From Micromonospora sp. CP22 (lineage in GTDB: Bacteria > Actinomycetota > Actinomycetes > Mycobacteriales > Micromonosporaceae), in the NCBI RefSeq assembly GCF_009712475.1, contig NZ_VCJO01000016.1, positions 1-64,000 of the forward strand: a DNA stretch of 64,000 nucleotides, read 5' to 3'. Under the pieces are notes generated by a model. The model was not told where the DNA came from, did no database searches, and saw only the letters and a list, made by a program, of their open reading frames with translations. Positions within the stretch are counted from its first letter, which is position 1; the number at the start of each line of letters is the position of its first letter. The position numbers were made by a program, and so were the translations under genes. Positions 24,896 through 33,181 of this stretch are shown here, in pieces.

Positions 24896-25501
24896 CTACC
24901 CGCTCAGGCCGAGCGCCTGCGCCGTGAAGAAGGCGGTGAGCCAGGCCCATCCGGTGATGACGACGGCGCGCTGAATGAGGCCGAGGTGCGGTGACGTCTC
25001 CTCCCACGCCCTGCCGAACCAACCGATTCCGACGAAGAGGGCGACGGCGACACTGGCCGAGCCGGTCCGCCACCACGTCCCGGGCAGCGTGAACGTCGCG
25101 ATCGCCGCAGCGAGGGGCAGAGCCAGGAAGACGACGGCCCCGGCGAAGTCGTGGACTCGGTGCCCGACGCTGCTCTCCTCGGGTATCCCGGGTGGAGCGC
25201 CCGGCGGGTAGCCGAGCATCGGGTCCATCCGGAACACCCCGGAGGCGACGAGGCCGAGCCCGAACACGGCCAGGACCCCACCGAGCAGAACACTCGGCCC
25301 GTCGGCGACCGTCCCGACCGCCCCCACGGTTATCGCAGCACCCGAGACGAGGAAGTTCGTCGTCTGGATCCAGCCTCGCCGGCCCAGCGCCAGGGCGCTG
25401 ATCGGGTGACGCACCGACGAGTAGTGCTTTCGGCTCCCACCGTCGATGAGGAACACCAGCACGAACAGCACCGCACCGGCGGCACCTGTCCAGAGGGTCA
25501 C
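24896..25501 (-). CDS. DUF998 family membrane protein
   Basis: 201 residues from a GTG with AGGAGGG 7 nt upstream. About six hydrophobic helices, with conserved loops SRKHYSSVRHPISALALGRRGW and GVFRMDPMLGYPPG that mark DUF998 proteins. The function of the family is unknown. Single gene, divergent from the GH30 gene; the 200 nt between them hold the GH30 promoter region and no recognisable xylan-type operator. Confidence 0.8.
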   Translation of the reverse strand: MTLWTGAAGAVLFVLVFLIDGGSRKHYSSVRHPISALALGRRGWIQTTNFLVSGAAITVGAVGTVADGPSVLLGGVLAVFGLGLVASGVFRMDPMLGYPPGAPPGIPEESSVGHRVHDFAGAVVFLALPLAAAIATFTLPGTWWRTGSASVAVALFVGIGWFGRAWEETSPHLGLIQRAVVITGWAWLTAFFTAQALGLSG

Positions 25502-25703
25502 CAGAATCCCTCCTGCGGTCTGCTGGGCTTTCCGGCGGCCTCAGTACATCGCGTCAGCCGCCGTCCCGGGCAGTGCCGATCGTCATGAGGTCCGGTGTGA
25601 CACCGCCGCCCGGATGCTGCCGTGGGAGGCGACGCACCTTGCCCGTCGGCTGGCGAACCCCTAGCCTTGATTCACTTATGTCGATTGATCATCGGGGGCG
25701 TTG

Positions 25704-27797
25704 ATGCGACGGCGGACGAGGTGGACGATCCGGCTGGCCACAGCCCTGGTCGCGGTGGGGAGCCTGGTGACCTCGACGGCCGTGGTCGGCACCGCGCACC
25801 AGCCCACCGAACCACCCACCGCAGTGGTCGACTGGAGCGCCGAGCGACAGACGATCGACGGCTTCGGTGGGTCCTTCGCGTTCCACAAGGCGGGCGGGAT
25901 CCAGCGGTTGGGCGAGCCGCTCACCTCGCAGATGCTCGACATGATCTTCGACGACAAGACCGGCATCGGGCTGGACATCGTCCGTGTCATGGTGGGCGAC
26001 GGGGGCGTCTGGGGCGACCAACTCTACGACGGCCCGACGCAGACGATCGCCCCGGAGCCGGGCGTCTTCGTGTGGGACCAACCCGACTGGGCGCAGCGCA
26101 AGGCCGACTTCGACGCGTACCAGATCTGGTTGATGCGGCAGGCACAGGCGCGTGGCGTCAAGACGATCCTCGCCAGCGTGTGGAGCCCACCGGCATGGAT
26201 GAAGCAGAACAACAGTGTGATCTCCTCCGGCCCTTCCGGCCCGCCGAACAAGCTCCGGCCCGACATGTACCAGGCGTTCGCGGACTACCTCGCGGAGTAC
26301 GTGCTCGGCTACGAACGCGAGTTCGGCATCAGGATCACGCACATCTCGCCGACCAACGAACCCGACATCAGCACCGGGTACTCCAGTTGCCAGTGGACGG
26401 CCGAGGAACTGCGCGTGCTGGTACGCGACCACCTCGGTCCCACCTTCGAGCGCCGGGGCGTCACCGCGAAGATCGTCCTCGGCGAGGGCGTCGGCTTCCA
26501 CGAGGGGTACGCGCTGCCCGCGATCGGCGAACCGGCGGCGAACCGGTACGTCGACGTCGTCGCGGCACACGGTTACGCCGGGCTGATCGACGACGCCACC
26601 CGGGCCGCGCCCACCGCGTTCACCACCTCGCACACGTTGGGCAAGACCATCTGGCAGACCGAGTACATGAACCAGGGCTCACCGCGTGACCGGCTGTTCG
26701 TCAACAACACCATCAGCGACGGCCTGCGCTACGCGACTCTCATCGGCAACCTGTTCGACGAGACCCGGCTGAGCGGCTACTTCTGGTGGTGGCCGGTGGC
26801 GAACAACGGCGCGGACGGCTCGGATCTGATCCGCCTGGTCAACACCGGCACCCCGCAGAGCGGCAACCCGACCGAGAACGGCCAGTACCGCATCTTCAAG
26901 CGGTACTACACGTTCGGCCAGTACAGCCGGTTCCTCGACCCGGGCGACGTGATGATCGATGCCACCAGCACACCGTCGCCCGGGGTGACGGTCACCGCGT
27001 ACAAGGACGCGACGAGCCACGACTTCACCATCGTCGTGGTCAACAACAACCCGGACGACGTCCCGCTCACCGTCGACCTCACCGGCGGTTTCCCGCTGCC
27101 ACCGGAGACCAAGCAGGACTGCAAGAAGGGCGGATGGGCCCACTTCGTCAACCCGACGTTCCGCAACCAGGGCGACTGCGTCTCCCACGTCGCCACCGGC
27201 AAGGGCCCGCGCTCGTCGGTGGTGCCGTACCGCACGTCGGCGAACGAGAACATGAAGAAGCTGGCCGAGGTCCGCACGCACGGCGGGTCGTTCAGCACCG
27301 AACTCCGTGGCCGCAGCGTCACGACGTTCGTACCGACGTGGTCCGAGCTGCCCGCGCTCCCCGACCGCAAGGACGTGTTCTCCACCTACCTCGCCGAGGA
27401 GAACGACGGGCAGTCCGCCGGGCTGCGGGTGGTCACGACGCCCGAGCACGGCAAGGTCGTCACGGGCGTACGCGATGGCAGCCACCTCCGCTGGGCGAAC
27501 GTCAACTTCGCGGACGGCTCGGCGGCGGGCTTCCCGGAGCAGAAGGGCCAGCTGCGCCTGCACGTCACCGTCGCCGCGCAGGGCGGCGGAGTCATCGAGG
27601 CCCGGATCGGCAGCCCGAGCGGACCGCTGGTCGGCTCGATGACCGTACCGTCGGGAGATGGCAGCGACTGGGTGACCGCGACGACCTGGGTCGACACCAG
27701 CCCACCGGCGGCGAACGGAATCCACGACCTCTACCTGGTGTTCACCGGCGGCACCGGCACCCTCTTCACCGTGGACCGCGCCGAGTTCAGCGACTGA
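25704..27797 (+). CDS. Secreted GH30 family xylanase-like hydrolase with C-terminal sandwich domain
   Basis: 697 residues. A Sec signal (to about residue 32, ...VVGTAHQ) is followed by the GH30 barrel and its side sandwich: QTIDGFGGSFAFHKAG, acid/base Glu219 in SPTNEPDIS, nucleophile Glu320 in IWQTEYM. Residues about 560-697 form a carbohydrate-binding-module-like beta-sandwich (CBM6/GBDL type). An unusual stretch at about 470-500, from DCKKGGWAHF (Cys473) to GDCVSHV (Cys492), interrupts the side domain. GH30 enzymes of subfamilies 7 and 8 cut glucuronoxylan or xylan; context favours this, but GH30 also holds glucosidases and galactanases. The ATG at 25704 follows GGGGG. Confidence 0.88.
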   Translation: MRRRTRWTIRLATALVAVGSLVTSTAVVGTAHQPTEPPTAVVDWSAERQTIDGFGGSFAFHKAGGIQRLGEPLTSQMLDMIFDDKTGIGLDIVRVMVGDGGVWGDQLYDGPTQTIAPEPGVFVWDQPDWAQRKADFDAYQIWLMRQAQARGVKTILASVWSPPAWMKQNNSVISSGPSGPPNKLRPDMYQAFADYLAEYVLGYEREFGIRITHISPTNEPDISTGYSSCQWTAEELRVLVRDHLGPTFERRGVTAKIVLGEGVGFHEGYALPAIGEPAANRYVDVVAAHGYAGLIDDATRAAPTAFTTSHTLGKTIWQTEYMNQGSPRDRLFVNNTISDGLRYATLIGNLFDETRLSGYFWWWPVANNGADGSDLIRLVNTGTPQSGNPTENGQYRIFKRYYTFGQYSRFLDPGDVMIDATSTPSPGVTVTAYKDATSHDFTIVVVNNNPDDVPLTVDLTGGFPLPPETKQDCKKGGWAHFVNPTFRNQGDCVSHVATGKGPRSSVVPYRTSANENMKKLAEVRTHGGSFSTELRGRSVTTFVPTWSELPALPDRKDVFSTYLAEENDGQSAGLRVVTTPEHGKVVTGVRDGSHLRWANVNFADGSAAGFPEQKGQLRLHVTVAAQGGGVIEARIGSPSGPLVGSMTVPSGDGSDWVTATTWVDTSPPAANGIHDLYLVFTGGTGTLFTVDRAEFSD

Positions 27798-27867
27798 CCG
27801 TGCCGCCGGACGCACCGGTCATCGCCCATCCCGTGGCCGGACGCCGAGAGCCGCCACGCGGAGTGGT

Positions 27868-28359
27868 TCAGCCCTGTGCTCCCCCGGCGTCCTCGATCGT
27901 CACCTCGACCGGACCGACCCGCAGGATGCCGTCGGTCAACGGGGTGCAGCGAACACCGCCTCTGCCGCGCAGGCCGCGCCAGGCACCGGGGCCGACGGTC
28001 ACGTCCATCCAGGCGCACGGGGGTGCCGGCCGGTTCACCCGCAGCCGCACCGGTCCCTCGCCCGAGTCGAGCACCAGCGTCGCGCCGACCAGGTCGTCCA
28101 CGCCGACGCCGCTGGTCAGGATGTTGCGGCGGACCTCGGCCAGGCCGATCCCCGGCGGCAGCGACTCGGCCGCGATGACGGTGACGCTCGCCTGACGGTG
28201 CGCGGCCTTGCCGAAGTACCGGTCGCCGACGATGCCCAGCTCCGCCCGGACCTGGATCTCGTTCACCAGCTCACCGGCGGGCGCCGGTTCCGGCCCGTCC
28301 GCCGGCCGGCCCACGAACCGGTGCACGGGCGAGGCCAGCAACTGGACGATCTCCGGCAT
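27868..28359 (-). CDS. MOSC domain protein
   Basis: 163 residues. GIVGDRYFGKAAHRQASVTVIAAE, EVRRNILTSGVGVDDLVGATL and the conserved-Cys region NRPAPPCAWMD fit the MOSC fold, which binds molybdenum cofactor or delivers sulfur (as in YiiM and the C-terminus of Moco sulfurase). It is monocistronic and convergent with GH30. No molybdenum-related gene is nearby. The 70 nt to the GH30 stop have no strong hairpin. Confidence 0.85.
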   Translation of the reverse strand: MPEIVQLLASPVHRFVGRPADGPEPAPAGELVNEIQVRAELGIVGDRYFGKAAHRQASVTVIAAESLPPGIGLAEVRRNILTSGVGVDDLVGATLVLDSGEGPVRLRVNRPAPPCAWMDVTVGPGAWRGLRGRGGVRCTPLTDGILRVGPVEVTIEDAGGAQG

Positions 28360-28413
28360 GCCCCGACTGTATGACGCCCCGCGCCGACGCGCGGCCTTGC
28401 CGCCCGAACCCGG

Positions 28414-29151
28414 TCAGGAGAAGCGGCGTCCCTCGTCGCGGCGGTACGCCCAACCGGCGAGTCCCGCCAACGCGACGATCCACACCCCGAGCATGACCAT
28501 CGAGGTCGGCTCGGGCCGGAAGTCGCCGACCGCCGTCCACATCAGCTCCACGGCACCCCGCGTGGGCAGGAACGGCGCGATCGTCTCGATGAAGGCGGGG
28601 GCCTGTCCCGGTGCGCTGAGCAGACCACCGCCGACGGCCAGCGGGAAGAACACCAGCTGGGCGACGACGATAGCCGCCTTGCTCGGCAGCGCGTACCCGA
28701 TGGCCAGCCCCATCAGCGTGAACGGTACGGACACCACGGCGACGGCGGCGGCGGCGAGCGCGAACCCCGCCACGGTGGTACGCGCCTCGGTGAGCAGCGC
28801 CGCGATGAGCACCACCGGCAGCAGCGACAGGTAGGTGAGACACAGGCCCGCCAGCACCCGGCCGACGAATCGGGGCGTCGGTCCCACCGGAAGGGTGCGC
28901 AGGTACGGATCCCACGGCTGGGCGCGGTCCTCGGCGACGCCGATGCCGTACTGGAAGACGTTGGCGCTGAGCACCGCGAAGGTGACCATGGCGGCGGTGG
29001 CGTAGGTGGCGCCGACGGCGTTGTCGCCGACCGCCGGCACCACGAAGAAGAGCATCGCGGCGGCGGGGAAGAAGGCGCTGCCGAAGACGGCCACCGGCGT
29101 CCGGACGATCTCCAGCAGTTGGTAACGGGCATGGGCCAGGGCGTACTGCAC
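28414..29151 (-). CDS. ABC-2 type transporter permease
   Basis: 245 residues from a GTG with GAGGAG 6 nt upstream. Six membrane segments of the ABC2 type, with VAVFGSAFFPAAAMLFFVVP first and PFLPTRGAVELMWTAVG near the end. It starts 10 nt after the ATPase gene and is the last of a four-gene operon (31004 to 28414). Cargo unknown; drug or lipid export is the common role. Confidence 0.87.
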   Translation of the reverse strand: MQYALAHARYQLLEIVRTPVAVFGSAFFPAAAMLFFVVPAVGDNAVGATYATAAMVTFAVLSANVFQYGIGVAEDRAQPWDPYLRTLPVGPTPRFVGRVLAGLCLTYLSLLPVVLIAALLTEARTTVAGFALAAAAVAVVSVPFTLMGLAIGYALPSKAAIVVAQLVFFPLAVGGGLLSAPGQAPAFIETIAPFLPTRGAVELMWTAVGDFRPEPTSMVMLGVWIVALAGLAGWAYRRDEGRRFS

Positions 29152-29161
29152 GGTGATCTCC

Positions 29162-30061
29162 TCAGGCGGGGGTCGGTACGTCGGCGTCCGCCGGCCGACT
29201 GTCGGCGGTGATGGTGAGGAAGGCCTCCTCCAGCGAGGTGGGGCGGACCTCCAGGTCGCGGAAGGCCACCCCGGCGGTGACCAGGTCACGGACCAGTTGG
29301 TCGGCGTCGCCGGTGAGCAGGTGGACCCGGTCCCGGTCCCGCTCCACCCGCACCACGTGCGGCAGTGTCGGCAGGTCGTCGGTGGTCAGGCTGACCCGAC
29401 GCAGGTCGACCACTCCGCGGATGGCGGAGACGGTGTCGTCGGCGAGCACCCGACCCTGCCCGATGACCACCACCCGCTGCGCCAGCGCCTCGACCTCCTC
29501 CAGGTAGTGGCTGGTGAGCAGGACCGTGCCGCCGTCGGCGTGGAAGTCCCGGATCGCGTCCCACAGCGTGCGCCGGGCCTCGACGTCGAGGCCGGTGGTC
29601 GGTTCGTCGAGCAGGACCAGTCGCGGCCGACCGACGAAGGCCAGCGCCACCGCCAGCCGCCGCCGCTGCCCTCCGGACAGCCCTCCGGTCTGCCGCCGGG
29701 CCAGGTCCGCCAGGCCGAACCGGTCGAGCAGCTCGGCCCGTGGGACGGGGTCGGGAAAGTGCGCCCCGACGAAGTCGACCACCTCGCCGACGCGCAGCGT
29801 GCCGGGCAACCCGGTCTCCTGCGGGGTGACCCCGACCTGTCGGCGACGCGCGGGGTCGCGGGGATCACCGCCGAACAGCAGCACCCGGCCGCCGGTCGGC
29901 CGACGCAGACCGATGAGCAGGTTGAGCAGGGTGCTCTTGCCGGCCCCGTTCGGCCCGAGGAGGCCGACCAGTTCCCCGGCCGGCACGTCCAGGTCGACCT
30001 GGTCGAGGGCCAGTACGTCACCGTAGCGTCGGGTGGCCTGCTCGGCCCTGGCGAGGATCAT
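29162..30061 (-). CDS. ABC transporter ATP-binding protein
   Basis: 299 residues: Walker A GPNGAGKS, Q-loop GVTPQETG, signature LSGGQRRR, Walker B LVLLDEPTTGLD, H-loop TSH. A C-terminal extension of about 80 residues is typical of DrrA/CcmA-like exporters. The ATG overlaps the stop of the regulator gene (ATGA type), so expression is coupled. Confidence 0.93.
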   Translation of the reverse strand: MILARAEQATRRYGDVLALDQVDLDVPAGELVGLLGPNGAGKSTLLNLLIGLRRPTGGRVLLFGGDPRDPARRRQVGVTPQETGLPGTLRVGEVVDFVGAHFPDPVPRAELLDRFGLADLARRQTGGLSGGQRRRLAVALAFVGRPRLVLLDEPTTGLDVEARRTLWDAIRDFHADGGTVLLTSHYLEEVEALAQRVVVIGQGRVLADDTVSAIRGVVDLRRVSLTTDDLPTLPHVVRVERDRDRVHLLTGDADQLVRDLVTAGVAFRDLEVRPTSLEEAFLTITADSRPADADVPTPA

Positions 30062-30369
30062 GGTGTCTCCTTGACGTCGGCGGGTGCGAGCAGCGAGCGG
30101 ATCGCTTCCGTGTACTCCTCGAAGGCCAGGCGGCCCCGGCGGGTGAGGGCGATCAGGGTGACCGGGGTACGTCCCCGGTGGGTCTTGGTGACGGCGACGT
30201 ACCCGGCTTCCTCCAGTCGCCGCAGGTGCACCGAGAGGTTTCCGGCGGTCATCCCGAGGACCTCCTGGAGACGAGGGAAGGTCACCTGATCACATTCGGG
30301 CAGAGCGGAGAGCGAGGCGACCACTCTCAACCGTGCCTGGGCGTGGATTACCGGATCGAGTTCGGTCAC
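30058..30369 (-). CDS. Winged-helix DNA-binding regulator (short)
   Basis: 103 residues, a single winged-helix domain: QARLRVVASLSALPECDQVTFPRLQEVLGMTAGNLSVHLRRLEEAGYV then the wing TKTHRGRTPVTLIALT. GTG start with GGAGGGG 6 nt upstream, overlapping the membrane-protein stop (GTGA). Proteins of this type commonly repress their own ABC operon; the palindrome at 31012 is the likely binding site. Confidence 0.88.
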   Translation of the reverse strand: MTELDPVIHAQARLRVVASLSALPECDQVTFPRLQEVLGMTAGNLSVHLRRLEEAGYVAVTKTHRGRTPVTLIALTRRGRLAFEEYTEAIRSLLAPADVKETP

Positions 30370-31004
30370 GCTTGACCCCTCCGGCGGAGCCAGCCGAGCA
30401 GGCCGGCCAGGAGCATCCCGCCACCGCCGGCCACCGACACGACCAGCGCGTGCCAGCCGGGGCCGGCGATGGTGCCGAGCACGTTGACCGCGGTGATCCA
30501 GACGCCGAGCAGGAACAGCGGGCGCTCCATCCAGATCGCGCCGCCGGCCATGTGCAGGATGCCGGTCAGACCCACCGCGAGGGCTGACCAGAGCAGGCCG
30601 ATGAGGTCCGGCGGGAGGCTGTCGGACACCCGACCGGCGAGCACGAAGATGGTCAGGAAGCCCAGCCCCCAGGACCAGCCGTACCAGGCGCCACGCCGGG
30701 CGGACTCCCCGGTCACCTGTCCGTGCGCCCGTACGCCGGCCACCGCGGTGACGGCACCGGCGGCGGTCAGCAGCACGAACAATGTGGTCAGTGGCAGCCA
30801 CGAGGGCATCCCGACCAGGGGCGTGTCACCCGGCGAGTAGTAGAGGAAGTGCAGCCCGAAGCCGATCAGCCAGGCCAGCCCCCAGGGCCAGTAGTAGGCA
30901 CGGGGGTCGGGCTCGAACTGGCGGGCGGCGGTCGCCCGCTGCTCGTCGATCAGTCGCAGGGCGGCAGCCGGGTCCTCGGGTGGCAGGTCATCGTCGGTGT
31001 TCAC
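30366..31004 (-). CDS. Membrane protein, first gene of the ABC exporter operon
   Basis: 212 residues from the GTG at 31004. A cytoplasmic helix (PAAALRLIDEQRATAARQF) is followed by about five membrane segments (for example WGLAWLIGFGLHFLYYS). The same order, membrane protein then winged-helix regulator, is common in actinobacteria, and the membrane protein may sense a ligand and hold the regulator. There is no ribosome binding site; the operator starts 7 nt upstream, so the message may be leaderless. Confidence 0.75.
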   Translation of the reverse strand: MNTDDDLPPEDPAAALRLIDEQRATAARQFEPDPRAYYWPWGLAWLIGFGLHFLYYSPGDTPLVGMPSWLPLTTLFVLLTAAGAVTAVAGVRAHGQVTGESARRGAWYGWSWGLGFLTIFVLAGRVSDSLPPDLIGLLWSALAVGLTGILHMAGGAIWMERPLFLLGVWITAVNVLGTIAGPGWHALVVSVAGGGGMLLAGLLGWLRRRGQA

Positions 31005-31011
31005 GCAAACT

Positions 31012-31028
31012 ACTTTATGGCATAAAGT
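31012..31028 (-). promoter_or_regulatory. Palindromic operator ACTTTATGGCATAAAGT
   Basis: Perfect 7-bp arms around GGC, AT-rich in a GC-rich setting. It overlaps a minus-strand TTGACT (31031-31026) and ends 8 nt before the GTG of the operon. It is the best candidate site for the winged-helix regulator encoded third-last in the operon. Confidence 0.7.
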
Positions 31029-31076
31029 CAAGCGTGCCGGCAGCGCCCCACCCGGGGACCCGACGCCGTGCGTCCG

Positions 31077-31883
31077 TCAGCCGCAGGTCATTGCGATCCC
31101 GGTGGGCACCACGCCGACCACGAGCAGCCCGAACGTGGTGGTGCCGTCCGGTGCCACGGTGCCGTTGTACGGTGCGTTGCGTACCGTCACGTCAGGGCCC
31201 GCGCCGTCGAGCACGCCACCCCAGACCGTCTGGACCTGCTGGTCGCCCGACCAGCGCCACCGGACCTGCCAGCCGTCGAGCGGCTCGCTGCCGGTGTTGC
31301 GTACGGTGACCGTGGCGACGAAGCCGGTGGCCCAACTGGCGTCGATCGCGGCGGTCGCCTCGCAGCCGGTCGACGATTGCGTCCGCACCGGCCCCCCGAT
31401 GTACGGATCGCGCCGATCCTCGACGTCACTGAACCGGAACCAGTACTCGGTGTCCGGGGTCAGTCCGTCCACCGTGACCTTCCCGTAGCGCTCCATTCCG
31501 GTGACCGTCTCGGCCGCCGGGTCCCGCCACTTCTCCGCGTCGTCGCGGCTGGTGAAGAAGTGGACGGTTATCGGCAGGTCGTAACCGCAGGGCGGGCCGT
31601 TGAAGATCAGGGAGTAGCTGATGGTGATGGTGGTGGCGGTGACGTCGGAGACCTGGCCACTGATCGGCAGCGCCGGCGGGCAGGCCACCGTCGGTGACGG
31701 CGACGAGATATTGGGCGGGGTCGGGGACGGGGTCAGGCTCGGCGACGAAGGCGGGCTCGGGATCGGGGTCCACAGGGGTGCCAGGGGCGGGGCGGCCGGG
31801 GAGTCGGCGGCAGCGGCCGCGGTGACCAGGGCGCCAGCGGTCAGGGTCGCGACGGTCAGCGCCACACCGAACGTGCGGAGCAT
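31077..31883 (-). CDS. Secreted FN3-CBM2 cellulose/xylan-binding protein without catalytic domain
   Basis: 268 residues. Signal peptide to about residue 26, a Pro/Ser/Thr linker (about 27-65), one fibronectin-III domain (about 70-165, ISGQVSDVTATTITISYSL ... TPDTEYWFRF) and a CBM2 at the C-terminus (Cys at start and end, WATGFVATVTVRNTGSEPLDGW, final TCG). No enzyme domain is present. It may tether cells to plant polymer or assist the secreted xylanases. GGAGG lies 6 nt before the ATG at 31883. The 45 nt between its stop and the operator at 31012-31028 hold no terminator. Confidence 0.88.
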   Translation of the reverse strand: MLRTFGVALTVATLTAGALVTAAAAADSPAAPPLAPLWTPIPSPPSSPSLTPSPTPPNISSPSPTVACPPALPISGQVSDVTATTITISYSLIFNGPPCGYDLPITVHFFTSRDDAEKWRDPAAETVTGMERYGKVTVDGLTPDTEYWFRFSDVEDRRDPYIGGPVRTQSSTGCEATAAIDASWATGFVATVTVRNTGSEPLDGWQVRWRWSGDQQVQTVWGGVLDGAGPDVTVRNAPYNGTVAPDGTTTFGLLVVGVVPTGIAMTCG

Positions 31884-32225
31884 CGTTACCTCCAAGAACG
31901 GTGACCGGCCGGGGGCGACGACGCGCCGGCTCCTTGGCCGGTCCGAGGGTCGGGCACCGCGTTGGGACGACTGCCAGGTGTCGACGGCGGACGTCGGCGG
32001 CGGCACACGGGGACAGGGCTGCCCGGACCGTGACACGCGCGGTATGCCCACACCGCCGCGTGACCGCACCGGCTCCCTGGTGCGGTGGGCTCAGCCCGAG
32101 GTCGAGTCTTTCAGTCGACGTTGATCGATACAACAGTCGATGCCTGCGTACGCCCGCGAGCGGGTGGCGCACCGCACCGACAACGCCAGTTGTCGGTGCG
32201 ACGTCGTTCGACGCTCAGCCGGGCG
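31884..32225. other. Intergenic region upstream of the FN3-CBM2 gene
   Basis: No gene is evident in these 342 nt. It carries the terminator of the DUF305 gene (32173-32200) and presumably the promoter of the FN3-CBM2 gene. No CCGAAANTTTCGG or ACTTCCGGAAG site was found here. Confidence 0.6.
32173..32200 (-). terminator. Terminator of the DUF305 gene
   Basis: CGCACCGACAAC (32173-32184) and GTTGTCGGTGCG (32189-32200) form a perfect 12-bp stem with a GCCA loop, 25 nt after the DUF305 stop on the minus strand. Confidence 0.8.
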
Positions 32226-32954
32226 TCAGGTCCCCTCCGCCAACGCCTGACGCATCCGGTTGATCTCGACGCTCTGCTCCACCACCACACTGCTGGCCAG
32301 TTCGTTCACGGTGATGTCGGAACCGAGCGTCAGTGCCTCCTTGCCCATGTCGATCGCGCCCTGGTGATGGTCGGTCATCATGGCGACGAACATCCGGTCG
32401 AACTCGGCCCCCCGGGCGGCGGTGAGTCGGTTCAGCGCCTCCGCCGACTGCATGCCGGACATGCGGTGCCGATGATCGCCACCGGAGTCACGGTCCAGAC
32501 CCCGGTCGGCAAGCCACGCCTCCAACACCTTGATCTCCGGACCCTGGGCGGCCAGGATCCGTTCCGCAATGATCTTCAGCTGGGGGTTCTCGCCCCGGTC
32601 CGCCACCAACCGGGCCATCACCAGCGCCTGCTCGTGGTGCGGAATCATCATGGTGACGAAGCGGACGTCGGCGTTGTTGTGCGGCGGGCGCGGCATCGCC
32701 GACATCTCGTTCGCCGGCAGCGACTTCGCCGGCTCGCCGGGGCGTCCGGGCATCAGCACCGGCGCGGTGGCGTCCGGCAGGCCGGGAAGTTCGATCGGCG
32801 CGGGGGTGCTCGACGTGGTCGCCGGCTCGGGCTCGCTCTGCGGCCACCAGAGCACCAGTGCCACCCCGACGGCCAGGACGGCCAACACCGCCATCTCGAT
32901 CAGCACCAGCCTGCGCGAACGTGCGAGACGCTCCCGGATCCGTACCCCCAGCAC
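32226..32954 (-). CDS. DUF305 family membrane-anchored protein
   Basis: 242 residues from a GTG with GGGAGG 6 nt upstream. One N-terminal membrane helix (LVLIEMAVLAVLAVGVALVLWW), a Pro-rich linker and a DUF305 four-helix domain with its two paired motifs FVTMMIPHHEQALVMA and FVAMMTDHHQGAIDM. The His/Met-rich helices suggest metal (copper) binding outside the membrane. It is divergent from the LVIVD gene; this pairing recurs in actinobacteria and suggests a shared surface function. Confidence 0.88.
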   Translation of the reverse strand: MLGVRIRERLARSRRLVLIEMAVLAVLAVGVALVLWWPQSEPEPATTSSTPAPIELPGLPDATAPVLMPGRPGEPAKSLPANEMSAMPRPPHNNADVRFVTMMIPHHEQALVMARLVADRGENPQLKIIAERILAAQGPEIKVLEAWLADRGLDRDSGGDHRHRMSGMQSAEALNRLTAARGAEFDRMFVAMMTDHHQGAIDMGKEALTLGSDITVNELASSVVVEQSVEINRMRQALAEGT

Positions 32955-33181
32955 ACGTGCCTCCCGCCGTTGGTCGAGGTTGGCGGGATGTTAGCGCGGG
33001 CCGACCTGCGACGGGAGGGTACGGCCCGGCGAAAGGATCAATTGACCCCAGCTGCGACAGTTTTGCACCCCACCGGCGCCGGTCGTGTTGCTGAACCGTG
33101 ACCACCAGCACATCGATGCCCTTGCCCCGACGGCGTTATCGTCCCGCTACCCCTGCTGATCCTCGACGAAGGGTGTCCTAC

